A stretch of 64,000 bases of DNA, from assembly GCF_000350225.1 (NCBI RefSeq), contig NW_005179013.1, positions 138,757-202,756 of the forward strand. The letters run 5' to 3'. Shown here in pieces: positions 32,766-42,910 of the stretch. Each line of letters begins with the position of its first letter. Positions within the stretch are counted from its first letter, which is position 1. This stretch comes from Chondrus crispus (lineage: Eukaryota > Rhodophyta > Florideophyceae > Gigartinales > Gigartinaceae). Both the position numbers and the translations under genes were made by a program. The notes under the pieces are model-generated. The model was not told the origin of the DNA. It saw only the letters and a program-made list of their open reading frames with translations, and ran no database searches.

Positions 32766-35235
32766 CTCACTTGATATTGCACGTTGTAGTAAATGCAGAT
32801 ATGAGATAGCTCTCTTCGATGTTTATCGTCGGGAGGATCTTAAGTAGGGAAAGAGAGACTTGGTAATCTGGAAAACTATAGTAGGTGCGGTATGACTGGG
32901 CTGTCTTACGAGGCGGTGCATTGTAGAGTGCCTAAGAAGCTGCCGCGTAAGTTTTGAGGAGTTCGGAAGCAGAACGCTTCCAGGTGCACATGCAATTTTT
33001 GCATGCTGCACTCATGCTTGAGTCGATATGAAATGCTTTAACAGCACAATAGCCAGCCACGTAACACAGCGTGGCGCAATACTTGGACATAGCAATGTAC
33101 TCAGTACAAATGGGAGCGGAGGAAGGAGAATGTGACTAGCTTCAAGGAGTTGGCAACAAGATGATATTGCTCATCCTGGCAAATGGTTATACATCGAACC
33201 GTCGGAATAGTGGAACACAGTTGACTGATCATAGCAATTCTATCTCTACTCTGTTGCTCCATACTAGAGCTTCACACAACCCAAACAGTATATAAGCAGA
33301 AACTTATCTCCAAAATAAAGAACTGAGCTGCCTTGAACAGCACAGAACCATAGCTTTATCACTCCTCGTCTGAGAACGTACACTACGACTCGAGGCGGCG
33401 TATTAAAATCAAATCCACCGGCTTCGAACTGCCTCAGGTTTCTAATATAGTGTTCGCATGTATTCTACCAGCCATTCCTGGTAACTGAAGACGAATCAGG
33501 TTCTGTTTCGTTTCATTTCGCTGGTGTAAGATTCTATCTATTCGGCTGAGAGCGAAGCTAGTTGCACTTCTTGTCAATACAAGCTGTTAACTGGGTCAAT
33601 ATATTCAAGCATGTTTCTGATTGCAGCAGTCCAGGGCAGGTTGAACACTGCAGATGGCACAATCAACTTTCGTAAGAGTTTACGCTAGATTCCCAAATCC
33701 AGAAAGAATCTGCGGGACGAGCCTATCGAAGAATCTTTCAAAATTGACCTCGGAAGGTAAGGTCGGCCTATGCCGTACAAAATCAAGTTCATCTCTCAAT
33801 GCTGGCAACGCAAGAGAGGGTGATAAAGTAGGTTATTGTGGAGAAAATGAGGGGAAAGGGTGCAACGAAAAATGAACTTGGAGGAAAGACTGGCAGATAG
33901 ATAGGAGTGGAAAGAGAAAAGGGGAAGCTTTCATATGAACAGGAAAGAATTGAAGAGAGGGAAGTGGGGTTAGAGGGAAAAGGATTGCACGTCATAGTAA
34001 TATGGTAAGAAGGAAAGGAACGAGAAGGGGTGAAACAGCTAAAAAAGCTAAGAGAAAGAAGAGTGGGGGAAGGGTAGAAGGATGAGGAGAATGAGAAGAG
34101 CACAGGTACCGGGCAATAGAAGGGAATGTTTCGCGTTGCCGAGTAAGGAGGGAGTGAGCTGGGCCTCCCGACCTACAGTGCAGATGTAATTTGGAGGCGA
34201 CTTTCATATTACAGTGAAGTAAAGTCTACTATGGATGCCCTAGAATTTCTCTTAAAAGAGAGAGCACGATGATATAATGGGAAGCGTGACGTTGACCCTT
34301 CCACCGTGCCATCGTGCGTCTTCTTTAAAGATGGGCCACTGTATCATCAAAGTTTATAGTGTGATCTGCGCCTCTTCCTATTTGTTAGCAAAGCGAAGCC
34401 GAGTTTCGTGATGGAATCAGTTGTCACTACTGGAGCGATAATTTATGAATTTCGCTCATGATGAACGGATCTCTGATTCTTGTCTCAGGGGACATGTAGG
34501 ACTGTCATGGGATCACAGAAAGAGGATGCGTCTCCATCCTGAATCAATGGCCTTCCATCGTTGCAGGGACGTAGACAAATTTGATCTCCCGCTATCGAAG
34601 AACGTGGATCGGTGAAGTACGTGGATTGGGGCGTTGTTCTTCCGTACCCGCTTTCACTCAATCGAGAGCTGGCGATACCCAGCGAAAATCTCTGTGACCT
34701 CGTCATCATATTGATATCTGTTCCAGGCTAGCAATATATTGCGGAAATTTTCTCATTCAGCTCGACCGTCATGGCATTTTAGCCCGCCCTAGGGTCAAGA
34801 GAGAGAGTGGCACCCCCGCCTTGGTGCGTGACTGCGTCTGGCCTCGACTTGGGCAAAGACATCAGCGCATCTGCGCCTGCGGCGAATTCTCCTGCTCATA
34901 ACTCTGGCCTACTGTGAATCAACGGGTGAGAATTAGCAAAAAGTGATTTATAAGACGGGAAAGGATGAGACGAGGCATAAGCAAAGTGGAAAGAACGGCT
35001 GAAGGCTTTATAGTTTCTGTCCAGACGAGCACCGCCAGCAGATGCGCCAGTGCCCATATCTACCACTTCTGTCCTCACACGTTGTGACGTGTACAGACGT
35101 GTACAAACAACCCAGTCATCTGACCACGAAAAATCGTCAAAAAAGGGATAATCCCTTCCCATTCCTTCCATCAACTTCCTGCATATACACACCCGTTCCT
35201 CCACTTCACGTCCCACTTCTTCCGCCATCCAAACG
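32766..35235. other. AT-richer gene-free stretch
   Basis: No gene found. Around 33250-33400 a TATATAAGCAG box followed about 20 bp later by AATAAAG could be part of an old LTR, but no partner copy is visible. 33830-34110 is purine-rich on the plus strand. The final part contains the promoter of the dihydrolipoyl dehydrogenase gene. Confidence 0.4.
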
Positions 35236-35256
35236 CCCCCCCCCCCCCCCCCCCCC
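35236..35256 (+). repeat. 21-base C run just before the lpd start codon
   Basis: Uninterrupted C tract ending 3 bases before the ATG at 35260. Length may vary or be misassembled; it sits in the 5' leader of the dihydrolipoyl dehydrogenase mRNA. Confidence 0.8.
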
Positions 35257-35259
35257 ACC

Positions 35260-36747
35260 ATGGCGCTCCTCTTCCGCGCTCGATCCGGCGATATGCGCGC
35301 CCTTCTGCGTAGATCCTTCGCCTCTGCCGCCCCGCAAGACCTCGTCATTATCGGCGGTGGCCCGGGGGGATACGCCGCCGCGATCAAGGCCGCGCAACTC
35401 GGCCTCAAGGTCACCTGCGTCGAGAAGCGCGGCGCGCTCGGGGGCACCTGCCTTAACGTTGGATGCATTCCTAGCAAGGCCCTTCTGCACTCGTCGCATC
35501 TGTTCGAGGAGGCAAAGAATAGCTTTGGAAAGCACGGTATCGACATCAATGGCGGCGTTGACATCAACCTCCCAGCGATGATGAAGCACAAGATGGACAG
35601 CGTCAACGGCTTGACAAAGGGCATTGAGGGCCTTTTTAAGAAGAATAAGGTCACCTATGTCAGGGGAGCGGGCAAATTGGGAGGGCCTGGCGAGGTCGCC
35701 GTCGAGTTGATAGACGGCGGTCAGGATAAGATCCAGGCCAAAAACATTATGATTGCGACAGGCTCCGAAGTCGCAAAGTTGCCCCCCGTCCCGGTTGATG
35801 AAGAAGTCATCGTTTCGTCCACCGGCGCCCTCAAGCTAGACAAGGTGCCGGAGAAGATGATTGTCATTGGTGGCGGCGTCATCGGATTGGAGATGGGGTC
35901 TGTGTGGCGGAGGCTCGGATCACAGGTTACCGTCGTCGAATTTCTCGATCGCATCGTTCCCGGTGTTGACAAGGAGATCGCCGATAGCTTTTTCCGCATC
36001 CTGAAGAAGCAGAAAATGAAATTCAAGCTTGGCACCAAGGTCGTCGCGTCGCGCAAGGAGGGCGGCAAAGTTTTATTGGATATCGAAGCCTCTAAGGGTG
36101 GAAAGGCGGACACCCTGGAAGCTGACGTCGTGCTCGTCGCCACGGGCCGTCGCCCGTTCACACATGGGCTCGGTTTGGAGGAGGCTGGCGTGAAGATGGA
36201 CAAAATGGGCCGCATTGATGTTGACGACAGCTTCCGCACAAGTGTCCCCAACGTATATGCCATTGGCGACGTCATCAAGGGACCTATGCTTGCGCACAAG
36301 GCCGAGGATGAAGGCCTCATCTGCGCCGAAATTATCGCGGGCGTCGGCACTGGGCATCTCGATTACAACTGCGTCCCCGGCGTCATTTACACGCACCCAG
36401 AGGTGGCCACCGTTGGGAAGACAGAAGAGGAGCTGAAGGAGGACGGCGTGGAGTATTCGAAGGGAACGTTTCCCTTCATGGCCAACTCGCGTGCGCGGAC
36501 GAATGACGTTGGCGGTGACTTTGCCCAGGGCATGGTCAAGGTGCTGGCCGATAAGAAGACGGACAAGCTACTCGGTATGCACATTGTCGGACCAAACGCT
36601 GGTGAGCTCATCGCAGAGGGCGTGCTCGCGATTGAGTATGGAGCTAGCACGGAGGACATCGCGCGCACATGTCACGCGCACCCGACTTTGTCAGAGGCTA
36701 CCCGGGAAGCAGCGATGGCGACCCATGGCAAGCCAATTCATTTTTAA
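35260..36747 (+). CDS. DLD: Dihydrolipoyl dehydrogenase (E3), mitochondrial
   Basis: 495 aa, intronless. Reoxidises dihydrolipoamide on pyruvate, 2-oxoglutarate and branched-chain dehydrogenase complexes and the glycine cleavage H protein, passing electrons through FAD to NAD+. The leader [20 protein letters not shown] is a typical mitochondrial presequence (about 25 residues). Seen in order: FAD-binding [12 protein letters not shown]; redox-active disulfide [13 protein letters not shown] (Cys64 and Cys69); NAD-binding [15 protein letters not shown] (about 206); second FAD motif [20 protein letters not shown]; dimerisation domain with the catalytic pair His474 and Glu479 in HAHPTLSE. All key residues present. 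The ATG has a good context (CACCATGG) directly after a 21-C run. Mitochondrial rather than plastid form is inferred from the leader and from closeness to the eukaryotic E3 sequence. Confidence 0.96.
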   Translation: MALLFRARSGDMRALLRRSFASAAPQDLVIIGGGPGGYAAAIKAAQLGLKVTCVEKRGALGGTCLNVGCIPSKALLHSSHLFEEAKNSFGKHGIDINGGVDINLPAMMKHKMDSVNGLTKGIEGLFKKNKVTYVRGAGKLGGPGEVAVELIDGGQDKIQAKNIMIATGSEVAKLPPVPVDEEVIVSSTGALKLDKVPEKMIVIGGGVIGLEMGSVWRRLGSQVTVVEFLDRIVPGVDKEIADSFFRILKKQKMKFKLGTKVVASRKEGGKVLLDIEASKGGKADTLEADVVLVATGRRPFTHGLGLEEAGVKMDKMGRIDVDDSFRTSVPNVYAIGDVIKGPMLAHKAEDEGLICAEIIAGVGTGHLDYNCVPGVIYTHPEVATVGKTEEELKEDGVEYSKGTFPFMANSRARTNDVGGDFAQGMVKVLADKKTDKLLGMHIVGPNAGELIAEGVLAIEYGASTEDIARTCHAHPTLSEATREAAMATHGKPIHF

Positions 36748-37061
36748 GGTAACTGCTAGACTAATCATGACCTGGACCGAATCCGAATCCTTAATATTTT
36801 GCGTCAAACGTTTTTGAAAACTGCACGTTCCAGTTGAGCAACGGGACAGACGACATTGGGTTTCTCGGCGATTCTGTGCAAGATTAGACTGAGAGGCGAT
36901 GTACATTGGCGGTCGCGCGCTGGCGAACGAAGGTAGAACTCGGGAATACTACAGCAGCATGTGTTGATAAAGTCGTGATAAGGCGATATGCCAGGCCGAT
37001 GCGATTCGTGTTCAGTATCGAGATGTATATGCAAAGTTTTGGTGGTTGCCATTGGATGTGA
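36748..37061. other. Convergent intergenic between DLD and the CCDC25-like gene
   Basis: 314 bp holding the 3' ends of both transcripts. No other feature. Confidence 0.5.
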
Positions 37062-37694
37062 TCACATGAAATCATCCTCGAATTCGGTGTGATTGCCAAA
37101 GAATTCCTTGTTACTTGACATTTTCTCTTCTTTATGAATGTTATCATACGAGAGTGCCTCCTTTTCCTTCATTCTCTGTTCCCTCAAGGCCTTTTCAGCC
37201 TCCTTTTGGTGCTTGAGAGCTTCCCTAGCCCTTCGATTGAGCTCCTTGATCCTGGCTGTTTTCTGGGCGGCCAAGTCAGGAAAAGCCTCGGTCTTAGTTC
37301 TATTGAGTCTATTGACAATCTCATTAACTCTTTTGTCAACCTTGCATCTCTTGACGGCCTTGACGTTATGAAAGCTGACCTGGCCCACGGCCATATCGCC
37401 TGTCTTTTTCAAGTTTGACCAGTAGGTGTAGACGATACCGACGTTGCTCATCTTGTTCCCCTCAATGGAGTTGTGCTTGACGAGCTGTACGCAGTCCTCC
37501 AGAACGCTCTCTGGGATGGAGTCGATGGTCTCCCCGTCCTTGAGACGGAGGTAGACATGGGCTGAGGAGAGCTTGTCGACATGGAACCAGACGTCGTTTT
37601 CCCAGCCGTGCGCGATGAGCTGCTCGTTTTCGTGCTTATCTTTACCGACGTACACAAGGTACGAATCGTCACAGGTCTTGTAGTAGAATACCAT
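37062..37694 (-). CDS. CCDC25-like NFACT-R domain protein
   Basis: 210 aa from the ATG at 37694, chosen because family members begin MVFYY/MVFYF; the open frame continues 26 codons further upstream, but that extension has no family match. The NFACT-R (DUF814) domain covers residues about 1-130 with the strongly conserved WFHVDKLSSAHVYLRL, NSIEGNKMSNVGIVYTYWSN and GQVSFH blocks. A charged coiled coil rich in Lys/Glu/Arg follows (about 130-195), and the C-terminus is acidic. NFACT-R domains occur in Rqc2/NEMF and are associated with tRNA and ribosome quality control. The small stand-alone form is conserved across eukaryotes with no settled core function (the animal protein has been reported as a DNA sensor). 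Intronless. Divergent from psbU, 469 bp away. Confidence 0.9.
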   Translation of the reverse strand: MVFYYKTCDDSYLVYVGKDKHENEQLIAHGWENDVWFHVDKLSSAHVYLRLKDGETIDSIPESVLEDCVQLVKHNSIEGNKMSNVGIVYTYWSNLKKTGDMAVGQVSFHNVKAVKRCKVDKRVNEIVNRLNRTKTEAFPDLAAQKTARIKELNRRAREALKHQKEAEKALREQRMKEKEALSYDNIHKEEKMSSNKEFFGNHTEFEDDFM

Positions 37695-38163
37695 GGCTGC
37701 GGACGCGGAGTGTTTTTCGGTTAGAAGAGTTGCACGCGAGCTTCGTCTCGTTGGCTTTTTGCTCCTCTTCAAAAGGACTCAGGTTGTTAATCCTTGGGAG
37801 GGCGACTTGTCTAGCTAGGAAAGCCGTGGAAACTGTAAGGGACATCACGTGATTACAGTCGATGGTACTTACAGCATTTTCATTACAGTATGATCCAATT
37901 GGAGAGTTTGATCTGAAGTTTGGATGAGTGGGATGAGTGGTTCGTATGCAGCGACACAAGGGTTGAAACAACTGACCAATCGACAGCTCCGAGCTCACGG
38001 GGACGAGATTCAGATCTCCGTCAGGGCGCAGCTGAGTCTGACATCATACACTCGCCTTTGACCTTCGTTCTTTTACTCTTCTCCGGCTCTCACAAACCCC
38101 AACTTCCTCACCCCTGTTTCCGCTCCCCCTCGCCTGCACAACCGAGCCTCCCCGTACGCAACG
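37695..38163. promoter_or_regulatory. Divergent promoter region, CCDC25-like / psbU
   Basis: The two start codons face away from each other across 469 bp, so both promoters lie here. No TATA box or repeated motif clear enough to mark. Confidence 0.4.
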
Positions 38164-38619
38164 ATGGCTTTCGTCACCGGACCAGCCCTTCCCTCCCTGC
38201 GCGCCGCGCGCGCCACGTCGACCTGCACCGTCCGCATGGCGGCCGACGCCGCGGAGGAGCCCGTGTCGCGCCGCGCCATCATCGCGGGCGTGGTGGCTGC
38301 CGCGGCCGCGGCCGCGCTGCCGAAGGTCGCGAACGCCGAGCGTGAGTATCCAAACGTCGGCTTCTTGGGCGGCAGCGACGTCATCGACGTCAACAACGCC
38401 AACGTCCGCGCGTACGTCAAGTTCCAAGGGTTCTACCCGACCCTCGCGGGCCTGATCGTCGCGAATGGCCCGTACAAGTCAGTCGATGAGCTCTTCGCCT
38501 TGCCAGATCTTACCCCGCAGATGAAGACGACGCTCGAGAAGTACAAGGATAACCTCACCGCTTTGGAACCTACCCCCGAGTATGAGCTGGACAAGTTTAA
38601 CAACGGCCTCTACCGTTAG
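38164..38619 (+). CDS. psbU: Photosystem II 12 kDa extrinsic protein PsbU, precursor
   Basis: 151 aa, intronless, nuclear. PsbU sits on the lumenal side of photosystem II and stabilises the oxygen-evolving Mn cluster together with PsbO and PsbV. The leader is bipartite: a transit peptide starting MAFVTGPALP (Phe near the N-terminus, as in red algal plastid leaders), a likely first cut near VRM/AADAA (about residue 25), then a twin-arginine lumen signal (SRRAIIAG plus an Ala-rich core, VANA cut after residue 58). The mature part of about 93 aa has the helix-hairpin-helix fold residues typical of PsbU (NVRAYVKFQGFYPTLAGLIV, SVDELFALPDLTPQMK). No ER signal peptide, so the plastid is primary. It converges on psbO 443 bp downstream. 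Confidence 0.95.
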   Translation: MAFVTGPALPSLRAARATSTCTVRMAADAAEEPVSRRAIIAGVVAAAAAAALPKVANAEREYPNVGFLGGSDVIDVNNANVRAYVKFQGFYPTLAGLIVANGPYKSVDELFALPDLTPQMKTTLEKYKDNLTALEPTPEYELDKFNNGLYR

Positions 38620-39062
38620 ATGCTTTTTTGCTTGAGTCGTTTTCGCTTCTAGGCATTAAACTGCAATTAATACGTTTTTCTTCAATGTCTTTGAGTGTGT
38701 TTTCTCCAGCGCGGAACATTGCTTGCTTGCCTTTTGACGAAAATAGACCGCAGCCATTTATTTCTCTGGCACTTGGTTCACAAATATGCGTTTGCACCAG
38801 CTCAGAAGAAGTCATTTATGGAGACATAGCCACCTGAACGGGCCCTAATAACGTGCGTAGAGAACTGAACACTGAGGTTGAAGACTGTCAGACTACTTTG
38901 ATTCTTAGATAAGTGCATCGAGATGTTCAGATGAAATGACTTTTACCGGTGACCCACGCCGCGTCTACGCATAACAAAGCGAATCGAACGCCCGAACCCC
39001 ACTCAACCCCAATGCGCATGCACAACGACTAGCACTAAATAAGCACGACAAAGCAGCCGACC
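38620..39062. other. Convergent intergenic between psbU and psbO
   Basis: 443 bp shared 3' flank. No gene or repeat recognised. Confidence 0.5.
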
Positions 39063-40232
39063 TCAAGACTCCTCGACACGCCCGTAGAACACGCCTTTAA
39101 GCAACACCTTCTTTGGCGTCTTTGCTCCCATATCCGTATCGGACAGCTGCTCCGACACGAACACGCCTGCCATTTCGCCGTTAGCGGCGTCGATCTTCTG
39201 GACGGCCATCTCGATCGCGCCGTCGGTAACCTGGAACACCTTGTTAGTCTCCTTGAAGATCTCGTCCTGGCCCTCGCCACCGTCGGCCTCCATGCCTGGC
39301 AAGCCTACTGCCATGTCATACCCAGTGGTACCACCGCGGCCCTTAGGGTCCAGAAAGAGCCCCGAGCGGTACGACGGGACCTTGAAGTCACCGCCAAACT
39401 CTGTGGCGGTCGTGATGTCTGTGCCATCGGCCTTTGCGATCAAATTCTTAACCGTGAACAAAAACGGGACACGCTCCCCACCGGGCAGCTGCACAGTCGT
39501 AGCAGCGTAGTCAATACCATCCTTCTCCTCAAACACAACCTCATTATTGCCGACCTTCAACGGCCCTTCAATCCCAGTAAGCGTATACGTCGCCCTAGTC
39601 ATCAGCTTAGTATCAACAAAGGCCTTCTTAACCTCTCCTTTACGCTTGCCGGAGACTTCCTCCTCAACCTGGAACGTCTTGGGCTCCAAGCAAAGGTCGA
39701 CGATCTTGTACGACTTACCCGAGTCGAGCTTGATAGCGCCCTTGGCGCCCTCGACCTCCGGGCAGCGGTTCGCCAAGCCCGTCCCCTTGACCTGCATGTA
39801 GGTGAGCTGGTCGATGTCGCTCTTGGTCAGCGCGCCCGCCGCGTTCGGCGCGACCAGCGCGGCGGCCGCCAGAAGCCCCAGCGCGGCGCCCTGCACCGGC
39901 GCGCTGCGCAGCAGCGCGGCGGCCTTGTCCGCGTCCTGGCGCGCGCGCTTCACGAGCCTGTCCGCCAAGGAGGCGCGCACTGTGCGGGTGGGGAGGAAGG
40001 AAGCGAGAGACGCGGGGGTGTGGGTTAGACTTGGAATTTTTTTTCGGGCGCGGAAAGCGGGCTGCGAGGAGTGGCGCGCGCGGGGTGGCAACGCGCCAAC
40101 AAGGGAACAGGGGCCGATCGGAGCGGGCGGGGACGTACCAACAGCGGGGCTGTGCGCGGGGGCGGCGAGGGCGCGCCCCCGGAAGGAGGCGGCGGCGGCG
40201 ACCGGGGTGGGAGCGACAAAGGCGAAAGTCAT
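39063..40232 (-). CDS. psbO: Photosystem II manganese-stabilising protein PsbO, precursor; one predicted intron
   Basis: Predicted CDS complement(join(39063..39979, 40139..40232)), 336 aa. PsbO is the main extrinsic subunit stabilising the Mn4CaO5 cluster. The mature protein begins near ALTKSDIDQLTYMQVKGTG and has the family blocks NRCPEVEG, YKIVDLCLEPKTFQVEEE (two Cys that form the conserved disulfide), DGIDYAATTVQLPGGERVPF and the FGGDFKVPSYRSGLFLDPKG loop. The leader starts MTFAFVAPTP and holds an Ala/Leu-rich lumen signal (about 60-80) without the twin Arg of PsbU, so it is likely Sec-routed. The raw frame is open across the intron, which would give 389 aa with a 53-aa insert of unusual composition in the transit peptide; splicing gives a normal leader. 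Divergent from the TIP30-like gene. Confidence 0.94.
   Translation of the reverse strand: MTFAFVAPTPVAAAASFRGRALAAPAHSPAVGTSPPAPIGPCSLVGALPPRARHSSQPAFRARKKIPSLTHTPASLASFLPTRTVRASLADRLVKRARQDADKAAALLRSAPVQGAALGLLAAAALVAPNAAGALTKSDIDQLTYMQVKGTGLANRCPEVEGAKGAIKLDSGKSYKIVDLCLEPKTFQVEEEVSGKRKGEVKKAFVDTKLMTRATYTLTGIEGPLKVGNNEVVFEEKDGIDYAATTVQLPGGERVPFLFTVKNLIAKADGTDITTATEFGGDFKVPSYRSGLFLDPKGRGGTTGYDMAVGLPGMEADGGEGQDEIFKETNKVFQVTDGAIEMAVQKIDAANGEMAGVFVSEQLSDTDMGAKTPKKVLLKGVFYGRVEES
39980..40138 (-). other. Predicted psbO intron (159 nt, in frame)
   Basis: On the coding strand it opens GTACGTCC after CTGTTG and closes CCCGCACAG before TGCGCGCC. Length is a multiple of three with no stop, so retention keeps the frame. 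C/T-rich 3' part fits a polypyrimidine tract. Confidence 0.7.
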
Positions 40233-40912
40233 GGCGGGGGAGGAGAGTTTGACGGAGCGGCGGTGACGGGGGGAAGGTGCGGTTGCGATTGGAGGGGGGA
40301 TAGAAGGATGGGGGGGTGCGGGGAGAAGGGGGGAACAAGGGGGAACAAGAGGTGCAGACCGGGGACGGTATGACAGCAGGCGGCTCAGTGAGGAGGGGGA
40401 AGGAGGATGATCTCCTCTTCAACCCCATACCGTCACAACCACAAGTTCCGGCCGCGACGTAAAAGATCTCCACCGATCTGCCCCCCGCGCTTACGCAGCT
40501 CGCTTCGAGATATCGTAGCCCCTCTAGAAGTTATTCAAAAAGTAACTTTTCGCCCTAACACTTACAGTCATCCTCCTTCCGTCAAGGCTGTAATGAGCAT
40601 GGAAACGTGTGAGACGTGTTGTGATGCGTGGCAACGTGTAATGCGGAAACTCACTGTAAATAGAGGCCTTTCGACCTTGCTGTGCGTCGCTCCAGCTACC
40701 AAGGGTAACCAATCAAAGCGTAAACATTGTCACGGCAGCTTCAACCCTCTGAAGCTTGCGCTTCATCCGTTCACCGGTTGCAAGGAGAAGTCCTCTTCTC
40801 CCTGCATGACTTGTCGCACCCGCGAAACGGCAACCTTGCCAGGCCCCACACCCCGTTCTTCCCTTCACCCCTCCCCCTTCCCCATGCCCTTCCCTTCCCC
40901 CGCTACCATACC
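40233..40912. promoter_or_regulatory. Divergent promoter region, psbO / TIP30-like gene
   Basis: 680 bp between facing-away start codons. G-rich on the plus strand near psbO (40250-40350) and C-rich near 40850-40910 ahead of the other gene. No specific box identified. Confidence 0.4.
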
Positions 40913-42910
40913 ATGCCTTCGCCCCTCCTCGCCACCGACTCCACCGCAACCCCGGCCCCCTCATCCGTGAGCGCGGCGCCGCCGCCGCCCTCGCTGACCG
41001 CCGTCATCTGCGGCGCGCACACGACGCTGGGCGCGCTGGTCCTACGGGATCTTCTGCGGAGCCCATCCGTCGCGCACATCCACGCCCTGGCCCCCGTCGA
41101 CCCGCGGTCCTCTATCTCGCCGTCGTCGCGCCCCCTCGCGCGCACCCCGGTGCTCCACCTGCACATCGACGACCTGTACTACGCCGACCGCACCGTCTTC
41201 GAGCATGTGCCGCGCGCCGACGTCGCCTTCGTCACGCTCGGCTCGTCGCGCGACGACCTCGCCGCGCAGGGCCCGCTCCTGTTCCACGCCGACAACTTCG
41301 ACGTCCCGCGCCGCTTCCTGCGCGCCATCTTCGACCGCGTCCCTCGCATCGAGGTCCTGTCGGCTGACGGCGCGCACTCGCACGTGCGCGGGAGCGAGTT
41401 TCTCAGGGTCAAGGGCGAACTCGTGGATGCCATCGTGCGCATGCAGTGCGAGATGGGGAAGGCCGCCCCCGCCGTCGCTCTCTTTCGCGTCCCGCTTCTC
41501 CTCACGAATAAGATGTCGCTGCACGGGGACGAGGCTTCCGCGCCGCTCATCAATCGCGTGAAGCAGCACGCCGTGCTCAAGTTTGAAAGGGGGCCCGCAC
41601 AGGCCGTACACGTGCGCGACGTCGCAAAGGCTATGGTCGCGGATGGGATCAACAATGCGAAGAAGGTAGAGCTGAGCGATATTGAGTTCCGCTTTCGAAA
41701 GAGGCAGTATGACTTGATCGAGTATTGGGGGGAGGATATCGTCTGGATGGCGACTGAGAGGAGGGACGCGCAGAAGAGAGCGTGGCGGAGGAGGAAGGAG
41801 GAGCGGGAGGGGAAGAGAGTGTCAGAGTATGCAAAGGTTGAAGGGGGAGTGCAGAGCGAGTGGAGCGAAGGAAGTGCTTCGGTGCAAGGGGGTGGAGGAG
41901 GGGATGTGGTGGATGGATACGCGCAGGGCGTGCCATATGAGCAGGACATGCCAGGGGAGAGCGAGCGTTCCGGAGATTCTAGTGAGGGCGGTAGCACTGA
42001 TGTGGGAATTGACCGCCTGTCTCAACAACGGCTTGGTAACCCTCCGGATGTGAGGGCAAGGGCTGCCGTGCGAAATGCCGGGAGTTTGCCAATTGGATCG
42101 GTGGAGTCGCTTGCACATCAGCTCGCACAGTCCCCAGTGAAGATTCGCGACAATGAGTTGCTACCGGATGTCGAACTCAGCGAGGCTAGTCGTCGAGAAT
42201 CTTCTGTCGAAAAGGTTGCACCGGCGCTGTACGATACAACCAACTGGGAGCAAGAGGTCTTGGAACAAGAACGCGAAGCCCACCGCGAGTATGGTGATGA
42301 AGGGAACGTACTGGAAGATCTTGCACTCTACTCAACTGCGTCTGGTGAGGATGTGGATGGGTTGCCGCCTCCAGAAGGTATCCAGCTGCCAGACTATGCG
42401 CCGTTGACAGGTGGAATGGCTGGGGAAGACAGATTCTCAGACGAGAGCTTCGATCCCACCCAGGACTTTCCCGAAAGAGATTCATATGTTTCTTATGCTT
42501 CGTATGCCGCCGGGCGAGTTCCGGAGGAGGAGATTATTAGTCGGTACCGTCCTGATCTCCAACCAGATGAAGCACAGTTGGAAGCAACTTTCGAAGAAGA
42601 TCCTAGAAACAACCGACGCTTCCGTCAATCAACGAGGGCCGAAGACATGCCTTCTAGGCGGAGAAGGAAGGAAAGTGTGCGTTCCCAAAATCAAGTTGAT
42701 TCTGCAGCTCCGATGCAGCGATTTTCGGCGCTTGTATCACGGATTCTTGCAGCAACTGATAGACCGTCGCAACGGCGACAGAGGAGAGCGCGTGTGGTTG
42801 AAGTGGAAGATACGGAACTTGACATGTTGGATCAAGGGTTTGATGGTTTTTATGATCCACCATTACGAGGAAACGGGGACATGAGAGAGGCTGGTAACGT
42901 TGATATTTGA
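40913..42910 (+). CDS. TIP30/HTATIP2-like atypical short-chain dehydrogenase with a long acidic C-terminal extension
   Basis: 665 aa from the ATG at 40913; the frame extends upstream through low-complexity sequence, but this is the first ATG next to the domain. Residues about 25-260 form a Rossmann NAD(P)-binding domain: VICGAHTTLGALVLRDLL in place of the GxxGxxG loop, VTLGSSRDDL, then VLSADGAHSHVRGSEFLRVKGEL, which matches the LSS.GA....S.FLYL.VKGE block of TIP30/CC3 proteins. These bind NADPH and have been linked to nuclear import and signalling in animals. The following ~370 residues are charged, Glu/Asp/Ser/Arg-rich and probably disordered, with a helix-like acidic-basic patch at about 285-310 (RRDAQKRAWRRRKEEREGKR). 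Usual family length is near 240 aa, so the tail is the odd part. Substrate unknown. Intronless. Confidence 0.8.
   Translation: MPSPLLATDSTATPAPSSVSAAPPPPSLTAVICGAHTTLGALVLRDLLRSPSVAHIHALAPVDPRSSISPSSRPLARTPVLHLHIDDLYYADRTVFEHVPRADVAFVTLGSSRDDLAAQGPLLFHADNFDVPRRFLRAIFDRVPRIEVLSADGAHSHVRGSEFLRVKGELVDAIVRMQCEMGKAAPAVALFRVPLLLTNKMSLHGDEASAPLINRVKQHAVLKFERGPAQAVHVRDVAKAMVADGINNAKKVELSDIEFRFRKRQYDLIEYWGEDIVWMATERRDAQKRAWRRRKEEREGKRVSEYAKVEGGVQSEWSEGSASVQGGGGGDVVDGYAQGVPYEQDMPGESERSGDSSEGGSTDVGIDRLSQQRLGNPPDVRARAAVRNAGSLPIGSVESLAHQLAQSPVKIRDNELLPDVELSEASRRESSVEKVAPALYDTTNWEQEVLEQEREAHREYGDEGNVLEDLALYSTASGEDVDGLPPPEGIQLPDYAPLTGGMAGEDRFSDESFDPTQDFPERDSYVSYASYAAGRVPEEEIISRYRPDLQPDEAQLEATFEEDPRNNRRFRQSTRAEDMPSRRRRKESVRSQNQVDSAAPMQRFSALVSRILAATDRPSQRRQRRARVVEVEDTELDMLDQGFDGFYDPPLRGNGDMREAGNVDI

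Noticed and set aside
33250-33400. Possible old LTR with TATA and polyadenylation-like signals
   Set aside because: No second copy, no defined ends and no adjacent coding remnant; too weak to list.
34896-35654. Minus-strand frame opposite the DLD start
   Set aside because: Shadow of the DLD gene and its leader; composition dominated by repeats from the C run.
36820-36890. Possible tRNA on the minus strand (GCTCAACTGGAACGTGC resembles a D-arm)
   Set aside because: No consistent acceptor, anticodon or T-arm pairing could be drawn.
37695-37772. 26-codon upstream extension of the CCDC25-like protein
   Set aside because: Family members start at MVFYY; the extension has no match and lies in the promoter side.
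41042-41997. Long minus-strand frames opposite the TIP30-like gene
   Set aside because: Shadows; the plus strand carries the recognisable domain.
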